Assembly (NCBI GenBank): GCA_020633555.1 | Contig: JACKDL010000024.1 | Span: 30,495 to 94,494, forward strand | Origin: Myxococcales bacterium | GTDB lineage: Bacteria > Myxococcota_A > Bradymonadia > UBA7976 > UBA1532 | Direction of reading: 5' to 3' | DNA length: 64,000 nt | Part shown: positions 10,402 to 18,811 of the stretch, piece by piece | Numbering within the stretch: the stretch's first letter is position 1 | How the letters are laid out: each line of letters opens with the position of its first letter | Program-made: the position numbers and the translations under genes | The notes under the pieces: model-generated | The model's input: the letters and a program-made list of their open reading frames with translations, nothing else | Told to the model about the DNA's origin: nothing | The model's database searches: none

Positions 10402-11262
10402 ATGCCTGAGAACGCCCCCGAGCAGAGCGCCGCCCCCGAGACTTCGCCGCGCCCCGAGGCCCGCCCGCAGCGGGCGCCCCAGGGTCAGCAGGGCGGCGGC
10501 GCCACCCCCGACGTCAAGCCCTTCACCGCGGCCGACGCGGCGGATCCGGCGGCCCTGGCCCAGGCCCTGGACGTCATCCGCGCGCAGCACGAGGACGACC
10601 CCTACTTCAAGAACGACCGGCAGGCCTTCGAGCGCATCGAGAAGAGCCAGAAGACCCAGCAGGCCCTGGCCGGCGCCAGCGAGCAGACCGGCGTGGCCGA
10701 GCGCGATCTGTGGGTGATGGCCGCCCTGGAGTCGGCGGGCAAACCCGACGCCCGCAACGGCTCGTACCGGGGCCTGATGCAGATGGGGCAGTCGGCGGCC
10801 GAAGAGGTGGACATGCCCTGGAAGGACGTGGCCACCGACGTGAACGCCAACGCGCTGGCCGGGGCGAAGTACTGGCAGCACCACGAGGGCCGGATGGAGG
10901 ACGCGGGCATCGAGTCCAACGTGCTCAACCAGTACCTGGCCCACCAGCAGGGCTTCGGGGGCATGCGCAAGCTGCTGCGCACCGTGGCCACCGATCCCGA
11001 CAAGCGGGCCACGCGCGCCCAGCTCGCCAACCTGCCGCCCGAGTTCATCCAGAGCCTGGGCAAGAGCCGCAGCCAGGTCACCCAGCAGGACTTCCTGAAG
11101 TTCTGGGAGGACCGCGTGAAGTCGGCCGAGGCGGCCTTCGACATGCACCAGGGGCAGCAGACCCTGCAGGATGACCTGATGGCCATCGGCGGGGCGGGCG
11201 CCCACCAGGCGCCCATCAAGGCGGGCGGCCGCCCCGGCGTCGAGGACGACGAGACCGTCTGA
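10402..11262 (+). CDS. Lytic-transglycosylase-like protein without signal peptide
   Basis: 286 residues, intact although its neighbours are frameshifted. Residues 1-45 are Pro/Gln/Ala-rich and disordered, with no signal peptide or membrane segment. The core resembles an SLT (goose-lysozyme-like) domain: ERDLWVMAALESAGKPD with a candidate catalytic Glu, YRGLMQMG (the family GLMQ motif), ANALAGAKYWQHH and NQYLAHQQGFGG. These enzymes cleave the MurNAc-GlcNAc bond of peptidoglycan. Absence of an export signal suggests non-Sec export (for example as an effector), release by lysis, or loss of activity. The ATG at 10402 is the first Met after the preceding stop; its ribosome site is weak. It is followed 71 bp later by a membrane pentapeptide-repeat protein. 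Confidence 0.6.
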   Translation: MPENAPEQSAAPETSPRPEARPQRAPQGQQGGGATPDVKPFTAADAADPAALAQALDVIRAQHEDDPYFKNDRQAFERIEKSQKTQQALAGASEQTGVAERDLWVMAALESAGKPDARNGSYRGLMQMGQSAAEEVDMPWKDVATDVNANALAGAKYWQHHEGRMEDAGIESNVLNQYLAHQQGFGGMRKLLRTVATDPDKRATRAQLANLPPEFIQSLGKSRSQVTQQDFLKFWEDRVKSAEAAFDMHQGQQTLQDDLMAIGGAGAHQAPIKAGGRPGVEDDETV

Positions 11263-11333
11263 TGCATCCCGCGGGGAAGGGAACAAATCCCGGCGCGCCC
11301 CGGTTCGTGGGGCGGACCTGTGGAGTGCCCCTG

Positions 11334-12733
11334 ATGCCTGAGCCCGAGCCGCCCACCCCGCCCACGCCACCCGAAGCGCGGCCGGTCGAGCCCACCCCCG
11401 CCCAAGGGGAAGCCGGCCCGAGCCCAGCGCGGCAAGGCGAAGCCGCCCAAGCCCTCGCCGGCCGATCGCGCCGTGGAGCGCCGGGATCGCAGCGCCTTCT
11501 TCCTGGGCTTCGCCATCGCGCTGCTGGTGGCGGTGCCCGTGTCGTTGCTGGGCATGCGCACGTTGGCCGACAACGTCACGGGCCTGCTCATGGCGGCCGT
11601 GGGGGCGCTGCTGGGGGTGGGGCTGCTGGGCACTCTGCTGTTCCTGTTCCGGCGCCAGCTCTTCCGCGGCACCCTGGGCAGCCTGCCCGCCGTGTACGCG
11701 CCCATCCCCGAGCTGGTGGCCCACCTGAAGGCGGGGGACCAGGCCGCGGCCGCCGAGGCGGCCACCCTGGTGGGGCAGCGCTTCGTGGCCTGGTGGGGTG
11801 GATCAGCCTCCGCAACTGGATCATCCGAGCCCTGATCGGGGTGGTGGCCGGCTTCGCGGCCTTGCTGGGCTCGGTGCTGCTCTGGGAGCAGAACCAGCTC
11901 GTGGCCCGGCAGAACGCGCTCATCGAGGCCCAGAACGCGTACTTCCAGCGGCAGGTGGGCCAGGACAGCGACCAGTGGTCGGAGCTGCGGCTGAGCCAAC
12001 TGCGCACCACGCTGGTGGAGGTGGACTGCCGCGAGGGCGGCCGCTGCAAGCCCGTGGCGGGGCCCGTGGCGCGGGGGCAGGCGCTGGCGGCGCTGGCCAC
12101 CCTGGAGCGGCAGGCCGGGCGGCTGCCCTGGAGCTGCACGGCCTTGACCTGAAGCGGGTGGACCTGCGCGGCGCCGATCTGTCGGGCGTGCGCCTGGTGG
12201 ACAGCGACCTGCGCGGCGCGCTGCTCGACGGCGCCCGGCTGGTGGACGCCCGGTTCACCGGGAGCGATCTGACCGGTGTGTCGCTGCGGGGCGCATGGGT
12301 GGACGGGCCCGACTGGCTGAGCAGCGTGGCGGAGGGCCGCAGCGCGGTGGCCGAGCTGTCGCAATCGGAGTGGACCGTGTGCCGCAGCCCGTCGGGCTGG
12401 CGGGTGCAGGCGGCGTTCCCGGGCTGCGAGGGCAAGCTGGTGACCGCCCGGCCCACCGCTGCGGTGCGCGAAGGCAAGGTGAAGCTGGGCCCCGCGGCCA
12501 GCGACGTGGCCCGGGTGCCGCTGGACGGGCCCCCGAGCCGCCTGGACTGCAGCACCCTGGGCGAGGCGCTCACCTGCGAGCTCATCCACGACGGCGTGGA
12601 GTACGCCACGCGGCTGCACTGGGGCCGCGAGCGCCTGGTGCTGGAGCCCGTGGGGGACCGCTGGGCGGCGGTGGGCATCGAGGTGCCCGCCGCCATGTAC
12701 ACCAAGCTGCGGCTGGACCGGTTCAACCGCTGA
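11334..12733 (+). CDS. Pentapeptide-repeat membrane protein (frameshifted)
   Basis: About 467 codons with three frame changes near 11415, 11800 and 12125, each cured by one added C or G (WWGWISLRNW is restored at 11800). It begins at ATG 11334 after GGAG. Order: a Pro/Glu- then Lys-rich cytosolic tail; two hydrophobic helices (FFLGFAIALLVAVPVSLLG and LLMAAVGALLGVGLLGTLLF); a third (IIRALIGVVAGFAALLG); a coiled-coil-like stretch (NQLVARQNALIEAQNAYFQRQ); and pentapeptide repeats (LHGLDLKRVDLRGADLSGV onward) forming a right-handed quadrilateral helix. The C-terminal 130 residues are a soluble domain I do not recognise. Function unknown; its position after the transglycosylase-like gene may matter. 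Confidence 0.65.
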
Positions 12734-12745
12734 GCGCGGGCGCCG

Positions 12746-13899
12746 TCAGGGGGCGTCCACGGGGGTCAGCGTGGCGTCCACCCGGGTCACGAAGAGCCGC
12801 AGATCGCCCGCCACCATCGACTCGACGCCCACCGTCAGCCACAGCGCCTCCGCGTTCACGTCGCCCACCGGCCGCACGGCCGTGGGGTGGGCGTGGCGGA
12901 TGGTCTTGTACCGCCAGTCGGGGTTCGCGCAGTCCTCGTTGCCGTTCTGCAGATCGCCCGCCAGGCTCAGATCGGCGCCGCCCTGTGGGCCTTCGCCCTT
13001 GTCCAGGTTCAGCCGCACCAGGCCCGCGTCGTCGGCCACGGCGGTGGGCTCGGCGCCGCTGGCGCCCAGCTTCACCAGGTTGAAGCGGCCCTCGTCGCAG
13101 CCCGTGCCCCCCTGGGTCAGCAGGGTGACCTCGTAGGTGACCCGGTAGTCCACGTCGGGCTGCAGCCCGGCCTCGCGGGTGACCACGTGGGTGACGTAAG
13201 CGAACAGGTCCTCGTTGCGGTTGCGGGCGCTGAGCTCGTAGCCCGTCTCGCGGGCCATCTGCACGGCGTCGGGCAGGTTGGCCATACCGGCCTCGAAGAA
13301 GAAGCGATCCTCGTCGGCGGCGGGGTAGTCGGCAAAGCCGTGGGTCCAGAACAGGTGCATGCGCTGGGTGAGGTCCCAGGAGAGCTCGACGGGGGCTGGG
13401 GGCGGGGCGCCGCCAAAGCCACCTTCACCGCCGAAGCCGCCCTCACCGCCGGCGCCGCCTTCACCCCCGGCGCCGCCCATCCCACCCACACCGCCCATGC
13501 CGCCCGCGCCGCCGACACCTCCAGCGCCGCCCATGCCGCCGGCGCCGCCCATGCCGCCGGCGCCGCCCATGCCGCCAGTGCCGCCCATGCCGCCGGCGCC
13601 GCCCATGCCGCCAGCGCCGCCCATGCCGCCAGCGCCGCCAGCGCCGCGCCATCCGCCAGCGCCGCCCATGCCGCCAGCACCGCCGTCGCCCCGGCGCCGC
13701 CGCGCCCCCGCGCCGCCAGCGCCGCCAGCGCCCCCGGCGCGCCAGCGCCGCCGGCGCCGCCCATGCCGCCCGCCCCGCCCATGCCGCCACCATCGGCGGG
13801 GGCCTGCCCCGCGTCCGCGCCGGTCGCCGGTTCGTCGTCACATCCCACGGCCATGCCGGCCGCCAGCGCCACCGCCAGCGCCCACCTCATCGTCTGCAT
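12746..13899 (-). CDS. GGMGG-linker lipoprotein (frameshifted)
   Basis: Starts at ATG 13899 behind a strong GGGGGGGAG site. The signal ends AVGC with Cys20 lipidated. A long Gly-Gly-Met/Ala linker follows, and the frame changes inside it between about 13690 and 13745, where the repeat is GC-homopolymer-rich. The remaining 225 residues, in the frame ending at TGA 12746, form a soluble domain (ELSWDLTQRMHLFWTHGFAD to the end) that I do not recognise. It has predicted beta strands and only two cysteines. Repeat-length variation or a sequencing slip could explain the break. It converges on the pentapeptide gene with a 12-bp gap and is divergent from the MopE/SUMF1 gene. Confidence 0.65.
13430..13800 (-). 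repeat. GGMGG/GGAGG tandem coding repeat
   Basis: About 370 bp of near-tandem GCCGCCCATGCCGCC-type units (as read on the plus strand) encode a Gly-Gly-Met-Gly-Gly-Ala linker. The region contains the frame change of the host gene, as expected where polymerase or assembly slips. Confidence 0.8.
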
Positions 13900-14008
13900 C
13901 GGTGCTCCCCCCCCAGTGGTGTGATCGGGCCCCACGCGCGGTGCAGCCGCGCCGGCGCCGTCCCCCCAAGTTTGCGCGAACACGGGGTCAGCGGCGACAC
14001 TCCAGCGC

Positions 14009-15877
14009 ATGCGTAGGCGAATTGGCCAGATGGTGTTCGGGGTCGTCGTGGCGCTCGCCGGTGGGTGCGACGACGCGGCCGGGCCGGGCAGCGGCGGGCA
14101 GATGACCCGCGACTCGGGGGCCGGGGACTTCGGCGCGGGCGGCATGGGCGGCGCCGGCGGCGGGGGCGGCAAGGGCGACATGGGCGGCGGCGGCGTCGAC
14201 ATGGGCGGCGACGCGTTGCCCCCACCCGACGCGGGGCTGGACTGCGAGCCCAACACCCGCAGCGCCGATCCGTGCCCGCAGCGGGGCGTGTGCGCGGGCG
14301 ACACCACCGCCCTGTGCGGCCCCGATGGGACCTACGGCCCCTGCGAGCTGCCAGCGGCCGCGGGGCGGGAGCGCTGCAACGGCCTGGACGACGACTGCGA
14401 CGGCCTGGTGGACGAGGACTACCCCGAGCTCTACCTGCCCTGCGACGGCGAGGATGACGCCGACAAGTGCGAGCTGGGTCAGTGGCAGTGCGCCCCCGAC
14501 GGCGTGGCCGTGGAGTGCGTGCGCGACGACGAGCAGTTCGAGCTGTGCAACGGCGAGGACGACGACTGCGACGGCGACATCGACGAGACGCTGCCCGCCG
14601 CCCCCGCCGCCGACAACCAGGTGGGCATCTGCGCCGGCACGCCCAAGGTGTGCGCCGGGGCCGAGGGCTGGGTGGAGCCCGACTACAGCCAGATTGAGGG
14701 CTACGAGGCCCGCGAGCTGACCTGCGACGGCCTGGACAACGACTGCGACGGCCGAGTGGACGCCGGCCCCTTCGCCCCTCGGGCCGAACGGGCGGTGGGC
14801 GTCTGCCGTGGCCTGCGGCAGATCTGCGTGGGCGACGGCGGCTTCGTGGAGCCCGACTACAGCGCGGTGCCCGGCTACGAGGAGGCCGAGGCCACCTGCG
14901 ACGGCCAGGACAACGACTGCGACGGCGCCGTGGACGAGGCCCTGAATCCACCCCCTTGCGCCCTGACCCAGGGGGTCTGCGCCACGCCCGCCGGCCCGGC
15001 CCTGTGCCTGGGCAACGCGGGCTGGGTGGACTGCGACTACGGGCCCGACTACCAGCCCGTGGAGCGGGACCTGTGCGACGCCCTGGACAACGACTGCGAC
15101 GGCGAGGTGGACGAGGGCGAGGCGGGCTGCAACGGCCAGGCTGAGCGGGCGGTGCGGATCCCTGCGCGGGCCTTTGACCAGGGCAGCCCCGCCAACGAGG
15201 CCGGGCGCGACGACGACGAGACCCAGCACCGTACCGTGCTCACCCACACCGTGCTGGCGCGGGCCACCGAGCTCACCCAGCAGGAGTACGTGGATCTCAC
15301 CGGCCTGGAGAGCCCGGCCTTCCATCTGGGCGCCGATCGCCCGGTGGAGCAGGTGAGCTGGCTCGAGGCCATCCAGATCTGCAACCTGATGAGCGAGCGC
15401 GACGGCCTGCAGCCCTGCTACGTGGTGGAGGGCGATCAGGTGACCTGGCCCCAGGGCCTGGCCTGCGTAGGCTGGCGCCTGCCCACCGAGGCCGAGTGGG
15501 AGTACATGGCCCGCGCTGGCAGCGCCCGCGCCCACTGGGGGCTGGACCTGAACCTGCCCCTGGGCAGCCTGGCCTGGTTCCGCGACAACAGCGGCGAGCA
15601 GACCCACGCCGTGGGCTTGCTGGCGCCCAACCCGCTGGGGCTGTACGACATGCTGGGCAACGTCGCCGAGTGGACCTGGGATCGCTACGGGCCCTACCCC
15701 GAAGGCGAGGTGGTGGATCCCACCGGCGCCGAGGCCGGCCCCACCCGGGTGGCCCGCGGCGGCAGCTTCCTGAACCCCGACAACCGGGTACGCGTGGCCA
15801 ACCGCGCCGAGTTCGAGCCCGCCACGCGCCTGCGCGACCTGGGCCTGCGGCCCGTGCGCACCCTGCGCCAGGAGTAA
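14009..15877 (+). CDS. MopE-repeat lipoprotein with SUMF1/FGE-sulfatase domain
   Basis: 622 residues. The signal ends AGGC with Cys20 lipidated, followed by a Gly/Asp-rich linker. Five Cys/Asp motifs of the form CNGLDDDCDGxxDE lie at about residues 125-370, as in MopE-like surface proteins; the Asp-dense loops look Ca2+-binding and the paired Cys form disulfides. Residues about 383-620 are a formylglycine-generating-enzyme-like (SUMF1) domain: GWRLPTEAEWEYMAR, NPLGLYDMLGNVAEWTWD and TRVARGGSFLNPDNRVRVANR. I do not see the paired active-site Cys of true FGE, so a structural or ligand-binding role (as in many C-type-lectin-fold SUMF1 homologues) is more likely than sulfatase maturation. It is the first gene of a three-gene run, with a 5-bp gap to the next. 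Confidence 0.85.
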   Translation: MRRRIGQMVFGVVVALAGGCDDAAGPGSGGQMTRDSGAGDFGAGGMGGAGGGGGKGDMGGGGVDMGGDALPPPDAGLDCEPNTRSADPCPQRGVCAGDTTALCGPDGTYGPCELPAAAGRERCNGLDDDCDGLVDEDYPELYLPCDGEDDADKCELGQWQCAPDGVAVECVRDDEQFELCNGEDDDCDGDIDETLPAAPAADNQVGICAGTPKVCAGAEGWVEPDYSQIEGYEARELTCDGLDNDCDGRVDAGPFAPRAERAVGVCRGLRQICVGDGGFVEPDYSAVPGYEEAEATCDGQDNDCDGAVDEALNPPPCALTQGVCATPAGPALCLGNAGWVDCDYGPDYQPVERDLCDALDNDCDGEVDEGEAGCNGQAERAVRIPARAFDQGSPANEAGRDDDETQHRTVLTHTVLARATELTQQEYVDLTGLESPAFHLGADRPVEQVSWLEAIQICNLMSERDGLQPCYVVEGDQVTWPQGLACVGWRLPTEAEWEYMARAGSARAHWGLDLNLPLGSLAWFRDNSGEQTHAVGLLAPNPLGLYDMLGNVAEWTWDRYGPYPEGEVVDPTGAEAGPTRVARGGSFLNPDNRVRVANRAEFEPATRLRDLGLRPVRTLRQE

Positions 15878-15882
15878 TCACC

Positions 15883-17322
15883 ATGCGGCCCAACCCGATC
15901 TTCGCGGCCGCCCTGGCCGCGGCGTCTGTCTGTGCGGCCGCCGGCTGCGCGTCGGACGCCCCCGATCCCAGCCAGCAGCAGCCCGTGGACATGGGCCGGC
16001 AGGGGACCCCCGCCGACGCCCTGGTGGTGGACGCGGGCGACCTGGACGCCGGTGTGACGCCCGACCAGGCGCCCGCGCCCGACCAGGCCGTGCCCGACCA
16101 GGCCGTGCCCGATCAGGCCCCCGTCGTCGACATGGCGCCAGTGCCCGATCTGCTGCCGCCGGACATGGCGCCGCCCTGCGATCCCGAGCCGGAGCGCTGC
16201 AACGGCGCGGACGACGACTGCGACGGCGAGGTGGACGAGGGCTTCCGCGTGGGCCAGGCCTGCCAGCTCGGCGTGGGGCGCTGCCGCGTCTTCAGCGTGG
16301 TGCAGTGCGCCGCCGACGGCACCGCGGAGTGCCCGGTGACCCCCTTGGCGCCCACCGTCGAGGCCTGCAACGGCCGCGACGACGACTGCGATGGCCGGGT
16401 GGACGAGGACTTCGACGGCGACGGCGACGGCTACCCCACCTGCGCCGCGGACGTCTGCGCCAACTGTCCGCTGCCCGACGATCCCGACCGCTGCCGCTGG
16501 CTGTGCGACAACCAGGACTGCCGCGACGAGAACGTGGGCGTGTTCCCCGCGGCGGTGGACATCTGCGGCGACGGCATCGACCAGAACTGCGACGGGCAGG
16601 ACGCGCCGTGCACCGAAGCCACCGGCCGGGTCGACCACCTGGCCATCGCCGAGGCCAACGCCCCGCGCTGCCCCGACAGCAACCGTGACGGCGAGCCCGA
16701 CAACGCCCTGGCCCTGCTGGGGGCGCTGGCCAACCAGCCCCTGGCGGACGCGGTGGCGGGCGGTAGCCTCAACCTGTTCCTGGCGGCCTCGGGCCTGGGC
16801 CCGCCGGGCACCGACGGCGCGTTCGCCCTTTCGGTGCTGCCGGCGACGCGGGCGGGCGAGGGCTACACCGTGAGCCCCGACGCCCTCGACGAAGAGGGCA
16901 ACGCCCGCATCCGGTTCGCCGTGGCTCGCGCCCGCGACGGGGCGCTGCTGGCCGGGCCGGGGCGCTTCAGCCTGGACCTGCCGCTGGGGGGCATCGCCCT
17001 GCGGCTCACGCTGTACGAGGCCCAGATTCAGGGCACCGTCGGCGTGGACGAGGGCCTGGGGCTGACCGTGGCCGACGGCATCCTCTGGGGGGCAATCCGC
17101 GACGTGGATCTGCAGGCTGCGCTGGACGGCCTGGAAGCGGACTGCGCCGCCGCCGAGGACCCGGCGGAGTTCTGCGGGCCGCTGGCCCAGCTCCGCCCGG
17201 CGCTCGGCAACCTGCTGGTGATGGATCAGGACCTGGACCGGGACGGCGAGGTGGACGGCTATGGCGCCTGCCTGACCCTGTCGGTGGCGCCGCAGGCCCT
17301 GGCGGGCTGGCCCCCCGAGTGA
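15883..17322 (+). CDS. MopE-repeat lipoprotein
   Basis: 479 residues from ATG 15883. The signal ends AAGC with Cys22 lipidated. An Asp/Pro/Ala-rich stretch with repeated VPDQA units follows. Two clear MopE-like motifs (CNGADDDCDGEVDEG and CNGRDDDCDGRVDED) and a looser third (CGDGIDQNCDG) fill about residues 103-245. The segment DEDFDGDGDGYPTC is also a good EF-hand-like or thrombospondin-3-like Ca2+ loop. The C-terminal 230 residues (beta-rich, DVDLQAALDGLEADCAA) are unrecognised. Co-transcription with the SUMF1 lipoprotein upstream (5 bp) and the ATPase downstream (GTGA overlap) is likely. Confidence 0.8.
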   Translation: MRPNPIFAAALAAASVCAAAGCASDAPDPSQQQPVDMGRQGTPADALVVDAGDLDAGVTPDQAPAPDQAVPDQAVPDQAPVVDMAPVPDLLPPDMAPPCDPEPERCNGADDDCDGEVDEGFRVGQACQLGVGRCRVFSVVQCAADGTAECPVTPLAPTVEACNGRDDDCDGRVDEDFDGDGDGYPTCAADVCANCPLPDDPDRCRWLCDNQDCRDENVGVFPAAVDICGDGIDQNCDGQDAPCTEATGRVDHLAIAEANAPRCPDSNRDGEPDNALALLGALANQPLADAVAGGSLNLFLAASGLGPPGTDGAFALSVLPATRAGEGYTVSPDALDEEGNARIRFAVARARDGALLAGPGRFSLDLPLGGIALRLTLYEAQIQGTVGVDEGLGLTVADGILWGAIRDVDLQAALDGLEADCAAAEDPAEFCGPLAQLRPALGNLLVMDQDLDRDGEVDGYGACLTLSVAPQALAGWPPE

Positions 17323-18131
17323 CCGACGCGCGCTCGGCGCTCGTGCTGGACGAGCGTGAAGGCCGGCTGGTGGCCTGCGAGCCCGACTGCCCCCACTGCG
17401 GGGGCGAGGGCACGGTCACCGTCGAGCGCCCCATCGACCCCATCTACGCCAACCTGCCCCACGCCGTCGGAGCCACGCAGACCTACCAGCAGGCGTGTGT
17501 GTGCGCGCCCGCCCGGGCCGCCGCGCGGCGCATCACCGGGGCGCACCTGCCCTACCTGGGCCCAGGGGCGGGCTTCGAGCGCTTCGTGGCCTACCTGGAC
17601 TTGGGCGCTGAGCCTGAGCTGGGGGCGCAGGTGGCGGCCGCGGTGGACACCGCCCGCGCCTTCGTGGCCCGGCTGGGCGCGGTGGCGCCGGCCCCCGATC
17701 GGCTGTTCCCCATGCCCGACTTCCCCCCGGGGCTGGTGATCGCGGGCGGGCCGCTGGCGGGCAAGACCCGCCTGCTCGCGGCCGTGGGCCTGGAGGCCGC
17801 GCAGGCCGGCCAGCGGGTGCGGTTCCTGGCCTGGCGGACCCTGGCACAGCTCTGGAGCGAGCCGGCGAAGCTCAACTTCGATCCGGTGACCTTCCCGGGG
17901 CTGCTGCTGATCGACGACCTGGATCCCAGCCACCGCGAGGTGGATCTGCTGCACTTCGTGAACCAGCGCACCCGCCACGGCCCCACTGCGCTGACTGTCG
18001 CGGTGGATACCGCGCCCGAGGGCGCGCTGGATCTGCGCCGGCACCTGGAGCCGCTGACAAGGACGCTGGTGGAGCGCCTGACCTCGGGCGGGGTTTGCAC
18101 CCTGCGGTTGGGCCCCGTGCGGCCCGCCTGA
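17319..18131 (+). CDS. DnaC/IstB-like P-loop ATPase with N-terminal Cys cluster
   Basis: 270 residues. The GTG start overlaps the preceding stop by 4 bp. Residues 23-29 (DCPHCGG) and 58-62 (CVCAP) form a CxxC...CxC cluster that probably binds Zn. Walker A GGPLAGKT is at about 143-151 and Walker B LLLIDDLDP at about 195-203. The layout (Zn element, then AAA+ core) matches DnaC-type helicase loaders, DnaI-like proteins and IstB ATPases; no transposase is nearby. The C-terminal part keeps a sensor-like TALTVAVDT segment. The bacterial loader role (delivery of DnaB to DNA) is known for the family, but here the gene is coupled to lipoprotein genes, so its job is open. Confidence 0.7.
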   Translation: MTDARSALVLDEREGRLVACEPDCPHCGGEGTVTVERPIDPIYANLPHAVGATQTYQQACVCAPARAAARRITGAHLPYLGPGAGFERFVAYLDLGAEPELGAQVAAAVDTARAFVARLGAVAPAPDRLFPMPDFPPGLVIAGGPLAGKTRLLAAVGLEAAQAGQRVRFLAWRTLAQLWSEPAKLNFDPVTFPGLLLIDDLDPSHREVDLLHFVNQRTRHGPTALTVAVDTAPEGALDLRRHLEPLTRTLVERLTSGGVCTLRLGPVRPA

Positions 18132-18148
18132 CGGCGCGCCGCGGCGCC

Positions 18149-18718
18149 TCAGCGCACGCGCCGCACGGAGCGCCCGGTGCGCTTCGTCCCCTGCCGCAGC
18201 TTCTCCTGGGTGGCGTCGTCCACCTTGAACGCTTCGAGCTCGGCCTTGCAGGCGGGGGGCGTCTCGGCCCGCTCATGACGCGCCAACAGCGCGGCCAGGC
18301 GGGCGCGGGCGTTGCTGCATGCGCCGTCGAGGGCCGGCTTGCACTCTGTGCGGGCGGCCCGCAGACAGCCCGGGCGGCAGGTGCGCACGGTGCGAACCAC
18401 GCGCTCGCGGATCGTGCGGGTGCGGCCGTTGCGCACCACCCGCCGGGTGCGGACCTCGGAGCGCCGCTGCTCGCGACAGCAGTGATGGCGGCGGTCGTAG
18501 GCGGCGACGCACTGGCCGAAGGTGGCGCAGGCGCGCTCGACGGCGGCCTGGGCCCGCCGGGCCTGGTCGTCCTGGAGCCGCTCCAGGAAGTCGTCCTCAC
18601 ACACGGTGTCCAGCACGTCGCCCCAGTCGAGACGGGGCGCCGCGCCTTCGTCGGCGCCCGCCGCCCACGCTGGAGTCCCAACGGCCCACAGGGCCAGCAC
18701 CAGCAAGATCCGCCGCAT
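18149..18718 (-). CDS. Small secreted Cys/Arg-rich protein
   Basis: 189 residues with a Sec signal peptide (MRRILLVLALWAVGTPAWAA, cleavage after AWA). The ATG at 18718 is chosen because GGAGG sits 8 bases upstream and longer starts add a non-signal tail. The mature protein has about ten Cys, including an HHCC pair, and a central Arg-rich stretch TRRVVRNGRTRTIRERVV that looks like a basic beta-hairpin or nucleic-acid/polyanion-binding segment. The C-terminal third is helical and charged, ending with another Arg cluster. No family recognised. It converges on the ATPase gene with a 17-bp gap. Confidence 0.65.
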   Translation of the reverse strand: MRRILLVLALWAVGTPAWAAGADEGAAPRLDWGDVLDTVCEDDFLERLQDDQARRAQAAVERACATFGQCVAAYDRRHHCCREQRRSEVRTRRVVRNGRTRTIRERVVRTVRTCRPGCLRAARTECKPALDGACSNARARLAALLARHERAETPPACKAELEAFKVDDATQEKLRQGTKRTGRSVRRVR

Positions 18719-18811
18719 CACCGCTGCCTCCATGTCATGGGGCATGTGCCCCCCCGGGCGGCAGCATAGCAGGTGCGGCATGGCAGGGGGCTGGCTGGCT
18801 GTGTTTTCGGG

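Noticed and set aside
13430..13800. CRISPR-like tandem repeats
   Set aside because: No unique spacers of constant length; the array is an in-frame Gly-rich coding repeat.
17319..18131. IS21 IstB helper of a transposon
   Set aside because: No IstA transposase, terminal inverted repeats or target duplications were seen nearby; the gene is overlapped by a lipoprotein gene.
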